A stretch of 64,000 nt of DNA from Homalodisca vitripennis (lineage: Eukaryota > Arthropoda > Insecta > Hemiptera > Cicadellidae), in contig NC_060213.1 of assembly GCF_021130785.1 (NCBI RefSeq), positions 95,286,501-95,350,500 on the forward strand. The letters are read 5' to 3'. This document shows, piece by piece, positions 58,366 through 64,000 of this stretch (positions within the stretch are counted from its first letter, which is position 1; every line of letters starts with the position of its first letter). The notes under the pieces were generated by a model. It saw only the letters and a program-made list of their open reading frames with translations, made no database searches and was not told the DNA's origin. The position numbers and the translations under genes are program-made.

Positions 58366-60203
58366 CCTTAAATCTTGTATGACTCGGGAAAACCTAAGAC
58401 TAGCAGGTAAGATATTATTCATACCTTAATATCTCATATATATATAAGAACTTTCTTCCGTCACTTATATTTCTAAATGTATGAATTAAGTTCTTTCAAT
58501 AGTCTTCTTGACAAGATGGTTTCGTTGTATTGATGTCTGTAAAGTTAGGCCACTAAAAGTGGCTCACCTACTTAATACTGCCTGGAATCGTTAGTTTATC
58601 GTTATTCACGTTTTTTGATGTTGTTGCTTTAGCTAGTTCTTCTGTCGCTAGTTTTTTACGTAACATGTTAAGTGGACCAACCCTATAAAAGCCTGCCCAT
58701 CATATAACTGCAAGGTAAAATGCATGCTACTTGATAGCTTTTCGTTAGTTTATGTTGAATTTGTCATTCTCGACGTCTTTGACTATTAATAAACATTACT
58801 GGACGTCGACCCACTCATTAAATTAATACTTTAAAATCATAAAAAAGATATATTACGGCCTAAACAAAATTGGGCATGTAGTGTTACCTGAAATGACATA
58901 TAGATGAGCTGCTACCATGAAGTTGACCCACAAAAAAAGTTTGAATTTTTTTTCAGCCGTCGGATATTCACTTTTATCATAATTAGGTGAAACACTTGGT
59001 CTTATTATGTCTTTATAAAACCTATCAAGGTTAATAATATTTGCTTTTTTGGCCTATATTTATAACTTTTGTACATTTGTTAAAAAAGAGTGTGACATCT
59101 TAGGATTTAACGGTTATGCTTTTTTCTATTTATAGCTTCCTCTAATATATCCAACCAATTAACAAATAAACTTTTCAACTTTAATCCCTGTGTAGGCTTC
59201 AGTTACCATTTAATATTTTTTTACTTGATATTTGATGAAAACCCTACTATAATTAGTAGTGCAAAGATAGTCCCATTTTCTTCATTTCTAGATGTGTCCA
59301 TTCGCTCAGCTAGAGATGGTGAAAGGTGTACTTTTTAAACTCAAACATACATTAAGAATCGCAATTTATGACAAGAAAATGTCTTGTTAAAACACTGTAA
59401 GAGTTAATCACTTGATAATTCAAACCAAAACTTGTGAATTTCTATGTTCATAATTTAATTCTGATTTCCTTAAGCGACAAAATGATTCTAAATTACTATT
59501 CTTCAAAGTTCAGGACTTTGAGTAATTGGAATGTCACCATGAATGGGTCAATCTTGTCGAGAAGGAAGACTTAAACGAACAAAGACAAGGACTTTGATAT
59601 CAGAGCTGCCTCATAGTATGCCATAAACCCTTCAATTGTTTGCATTTATGCTAATATACGAATAAAAATAAAAATTTGCTTACTAAAATGTTATTATTGA
59701 GGATTACTAGTTAGATAACAAGTTTTATAAAACATGACTGTGAATTTTGGAAATCTCAAAAAGAACACTTCAGAAAAGAGATATATTTATTTTGAAAGAG
59801 GCCGATACGTCTTTAAATCCACCATTTATCTAAATTAATCTCTTGAAGACCTATAAATGGTACTTTTAAATCGACCGGAACAGTCTACTTGATAGTACTT
59901 ATAACTTATCTTCTACTAACTATATCAGTCGAGATGTGTTGTTGCCAAGCTCTATGATAAGTTGCTTACGTAAGAGTCACGTTGTGTTGTACAACGTGGT
60001 ATTGTTTTAGTACATTATTGTGGGTTTGAAAATAATCAAATATTTAAAAAATATCAAAACTAATAATAATTATGTGGTCTTTTTATATTTATAACCGACT
60101 TATAAAGGGGAGGGTTGTACAATTCGACTTATTGACATATGTAAGTTGCATATTTTCAACCGATGTTTCCAATACTACCGAACGTTCTTTGATGGATCTT
60201 TTT
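58366..60203. other. AT-rich noncoding stretch
   Basis: May contain the N-terminal half of the decayed transposase but nothing readable. No other gene supported. Confidence 0.5.
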
Positions 60204-60649
60204 TTAAAAGAAAGAGGACTGTTCCAATGAGAGTTGATGTTCTAAAGGAGTTGATATATGCTGGACCAAGCCCCATGTCCTTATTGAACTCTCCTGCTCA
60301 TTGGAACAAGTATAGAGAACACTGAGCGCATACACGATCGCAGCCCAACTTAATAGTGACACTAGGAATCGAAGCTGGCTTACCAATATCATACGCCATC
60401 GACATCAGTATTCCAACGGTATTTATCAAGCCTAACAAAAATTTACAATTGAGGTCCAGCTGCATAGATGAAATAACGATGCCAACATTTGCTAAATCGT
60501 AGAGGCACAAGTTCTAAATTCCTGGCTAATAGATATGTTCTCTCCAGAAGCCGTCGATGTTCATCCGGAAATAGCTGCGAAGTCAAAAGGTACTGTGTAA
60601 ATATTGTTAAGGAAAGTAATCTGTGAGTCGGATTAATAGAGGTTAACAT
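60204..60649 (-). pseudogene. gustatory receptor-like pseudogene fragment
   Basis: Minus-strand pieces in three frames. First a leader with HRRLLERTYLLARNLE, then LCLYDLANVGIVISSMQLDL with NCKFLLGLINTVGILMSMAY (the LC-LAN loop and following membrane segment of gustatory receptors). Then SLLSWAAIVYALSVLYTCSN with EQESSIRTWGLVQHI, corresponding to the W-x-L-I-x-C block before the intracellular helix. Two frame changes (near 60500 and 60385) are needed, so this is non-functional or has introns I cannot place. No C-terminal exons were found. The intact receptor at 13667-25867 has the equivalent regions but is not a close relative. Confidence 0.5.
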
Positions 60650-61220
60650 GCTCTGGATATGGAAAGATAAACAATATCAAGGTTTTTTCTTTGTGTAGAA
60701 CCCGCAACGAGATAACCTCTCACTTACTTGGAATTGTTAATTTATGCATTGCGGTGATCTGAACTTTCCCGGATGGGATGTTAGTTGGACAGAACCTCTA
60801 GAAAAGCTATTAAGAAACAAAACTTCAGACAAATACATTGATGAAAACCTAGCGGAACATAAAATCAATGCTAGGCAAAACTTCTTAATTTACACAGCTT
60901 TAATCACAATCCTGATACACTCATCAATTTTATAAAAATAAATATTTTTCTTTTCCTTTTCTTGTCTTCAACCTTGCAAGGGGGTTTTTACGTCTATTTT
61001 CCAAGTGACGCTTAACCCCTCCTTTGAAAGGGCTTTTATAACGAGTTGTGAAAAACCAATATGGATTAGTATGCTAACAATATTCTCTGCGTAGGTTATG
61101 TTTTGGTACAGTAATGGTAATTTAAAGTGTTTAACGAGGAATTTAATTTATCTGTATTTGTCGTTGATATATCCTTATGATATTATCAATACATATTTTC
61201 CAAGTGCAGTTGAAATTGAA

Positions 61221-61257
61221 TAGCAATAATATCTACATTATGTAGATATTATTGCTA
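61221..61257. repeat. perfect 37-bp palindrome
   Basis: 18-base arms (TAGCAATAATATCTACAT and exact complement) around a single T. It would fold as an 18-bp stem; function unknown. Confidence 0.9.
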
Positions 61258-62954
61258 ACCTATGTTTGACTGGAACAATAACTATGCTGACTTGTCAAAA
61301 CGATGACTTGTCAATTCTGTCAAAGATGTTTTGATGAGATTTCAAATTTATAATACTAATATCCGGCAAAACAGTCCCGCTAGTGATTACACTGAGATAG
61401 GTTTTCAAGTTTCAACATATGAGTGTTGTAGAGAGTCTGATAACAGGTATATCTCAAGGTTGGGTTGATAACGATGGATATATGTGTCTTTCCATAGCCG
61501 TGCATTGTACGTGTTGTTCATTGTTGAATTAAGTTGTGAGTTAGTTTTTTTGTCTTCTGATTTCCTTCAGGTAATTTTAATTTAACTATTCGTTAGGTAC
61601 AATGTACATATAAGCTAAAAATACACGGTTGAAGTATTAACACACAACTGTCAAATAAAAAAAAATATTATATTTTAGTATTAAACAAAGGCATTTATTT
61701 GCCTGTTTCTAAACTGCTGATTTAGATGCCCCTGCTTATCAGATGCGTGTTTTTTTTATTACAACTAAAAAGAATTTCTAGTTCTGACGAACGGTGGTGC
61801 CACACATCCTAGTTCGGCTTACTTCCAGTTTATTTAAACATGCGCGTGCACAGAAAAAAGCAATACTTGATTATTATTGTAAAAAGTAGATTTAGATGTT
61901 GATTTAAACAATTTTGTAATGTGCTATACGTAGTTAGAGTACATTTAGGCAATAAATAAATAAAATATTTAATGCAGCGTTTTTACAATATTACTAACTA
62001 AACCAAGAACGTAGACAGGAAAACACTCTTGGGGGCAACAGATATTTTACACTAGTGGACAGAGTGTAAGACCCCATTTCATTCCTTAAAAAGTTCTTAA
62101 CCCGTTTCTTTGTTGATAAGTATCATTCAGCAGTACATGTCAGTAATACTGAATTATTTCAATAACAATAACTATTCACTAAAAAAAGCAAATGAAAACT
62201 TTGGACATTTGAGGGGGGATCTAGACCCTTTGGTACCCCTCTCTGACTACGTCCTTGAACTAAACAGTAATCATGCCGATAAGAAAATTTAGATCGTCTC
62301 ACAGACGTAAATATGTAATAAAGTAAGAATTGATCCAACTTGTGATGTAGTACGTCTATGCCTTTCATCGAAATCTTAGGGAATATGTTTAAATAAGAAA
62401 ACGTGCTATACAATGAGAAACATATTTATAAAATCATTTTGTTCTTATTATACATACAAAGTGATTATTTATATAGTTGAGGCTAATGATATAAAAGCAA
62501 TTATTACCATTATTACTATTTTTATCCTAATTAATTATACAGACTTGGTTTTCATAGTTACTTTTTAACATAGATCTCTCAACCCTGTGGGAGTTCCAAG
62601 ATGAAATGAAGGAAAGACATAACACCATAATTTATTAGTTTATACACTTCATATCGTTGAAAGATTTACCCAGGAAACGATTTTGTTGTAAATGTTTAAT
62701 TATTCCCTTTACTGGTACATTATTAAATTCAAATGGAGTAGAGTTAAAAATTGAAAATAATAATAAAAACATTAAATGTCTTAATGTTAGGAATAACAAC
62801 TAGAACCCCTCAATGTAGCTATTACATGGTACAAAATAACCGTCAGTACAATTCGAGGCTGACAGATTTGAAGTTGATAGGTTAGTAGATATAATAATCG
62901 CTTAAATAAAGCATAGCGAATGACAAAAAAATTTACTCACGTAAATATTACACG

Positions 62955-63044
62955 TTACAATATTGATGTTTGCACCGTTCACTAAGATTATATTGCAAGT
63001 TAAAATATTGATGTTTGCACCGTCCACTAAGATTATATTGCACA
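62955..63044. repeat. 45-bp tandem duplication
   Basis: Two adjacent copies of a block with ATATTGATGTTTGCACCGT then CACTAAGATTATATTGCA, 45 bases apart, differing by a few bases. Confidence 0.88.
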
Positions 63045-64000
63045 TACATATCTTTCAAAATCTTTGAAAGCTCACTAGTTTAGTGGAATACAAAAATAGT
63101 GTCTTATTAAATTTTGAAAATGTTAGTAAATGTTTTGGGAACTTTATATAATACAAATGTAAAATCTAAGTTTGTAGTTATAAATGTTGTAGTGGCATTT
63201 TAATTTTATCAATTAAAACAATTATACCCCTTTGGCATAAAGTGGTACTGACACAAACACTGCATGGAACGAAATGGGTTTCGCAATTAAGTTAATGAAA
63301 TACATCTTGAAAGCCAGTTTATATTTCCAAATTTACATCTTAAATAATTACCTGTTCAATGCTAGATTTACATGAGCAGATGGTTTCAATGAAACAAGAG
63401 ACTACCATTCGTATGTAAAACACAAGTTAACGTTTATCTTATTGGATTATCTGTTTATTCAAAGTGGTAAAAACATACTCCAATATTATAATAAGAAAGT
63501 AGACATCTAAAATTATAATTGTGTTGATTTCAATAATTTTAGTAAGCTTTATTACAGTTTCATTATAGTACCTTAATTATACTTACCTATCTAATAAATA
63601 TCTTCTATATAGAAATGTATGAATTAATGTGTTGTTTAGAGCTAACCTTGGGAAAAACCTTACTACAAATTGCACCTGTTACAAATTAGACTTAATGTAC
63701 TAGAAAGAATATGTAAACGCTGTCTTAAAATCCACCTCAATGAAAAAGCAATGGACATAAGGTGCTTGAATCCATTTATGTTTAATATAGAGGGAGTGGG
63801 ATGTTAGTACTGGTAATGTATTGATTTGCTCTCTTCGCATGCCAATAATACTGCAAACCTACTTAAACGAGTTATTCTTTTCCTGATTTCAGTCCGAAAA
63901 GAAATAAGACTCCGTTTATCACACAAAATTTATTATAAATCATTAATATGAAATGTCGAAAGGACTTAGATTCCACTCTTCCCTTACACCGGAAACTGAA

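Larger units (their letters stand above)
60650..64000. other. mostly noncoding right flank
   Basis: No supported gene. A plus-strand frame at 60744-60935 contains CGDLNFPGWD, which could be a scrap of LINE endonuclease, but nothing around it confirms that. A 37-bp palindrome and a 45-bp tandem duplication are listed separately. Confidence 0.5.

Noticed and set aside
60744..60935. Plus-strand frame with CGDLNFPGWD resembling a LINE endonuclease
   Set aside because: The single short motif has no supporting endonuclease or reverse transcriptase blocks on either side.
1..64000. tRNA, rRNA or conserved ncRNA genes
   Set aside because: No cloverleaf-compatible sequence with an internal B-box-like GGTTCGANTCC or rRNA block was noticed; a covariance-model scan would be needed to exclude them fully.

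Overview
The window is AT-rich, gene-poor animal DNA. It has spliced genes with GT-AG introns, long microsatellites and many decayed transposable elements, with no operons or bacterial signals. A seven-transmembrane insect gustatory receptor, DUF4817-type mariner relics, a piggyBac, a BEL/Pao element and RTE/Jockey/CR1-like LINE debris point to an insect. A hemipteran is my best guess, but the sequence alone does not fix the order.

The only host gene I can assemble is a gustatory receptor on the minus strand, with four exons between 25867 and 13667 encoding about 336 residues. Its introns are full of mobile DNA. Intron 1 carries a 47-bp tandem array made from the exon 1 end plus its splice donor, and a 1.37-kb TIR element that landed in that array. 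Intron 2 holds a broken piggyBac, an RTE-like 3' end and a broken LINE. A second receptor-like relic (60204-60649, minus) and small inverted and tandem receptor-like fragments (36.6-37.5 kb) suggest a larger, decayed chemoreceptor family.

Layout: 1-6080, noncoding with one old dispersed repeat; 6081-7255, LINE A; 7256-10650, noncoding with microsatellites and a large AT palindrome; 10651-11371, mariner deletion derivative; 11641-13392, LINE B; 13667-25867, gustatory receptor with nested elements; 25868-35266, noncoding; 35267-35792, Helitron-like element; 36.5-37.5 kb, receptor-like fragments; 38550-39720, LINE D (same family as B); 41.86-42.87 kb, second copy of the dispersed repeat; 43496-51678, complete but broken BEL/Pao element with 1-kb LTRs and a 5-bp target duplication; 52.0-52.4 kb, possible P-element-like relic; 53.7-58.4 kb, a cluster of TA-target elements (long-TIR mariner, a MITE, a Tc1/IS630-like relic); 58.4-64 kb, mostly noncoding.

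Every transposase and polymerase seen is interrupted or truncated, so no autonomous element appears to remain. The best candidate for something not routinely described is the tandem amplification of the receptor's exon-end/splice-donor segment, later split by a transposon. No novel defence, CRISPR or biosynthetic system is visible.
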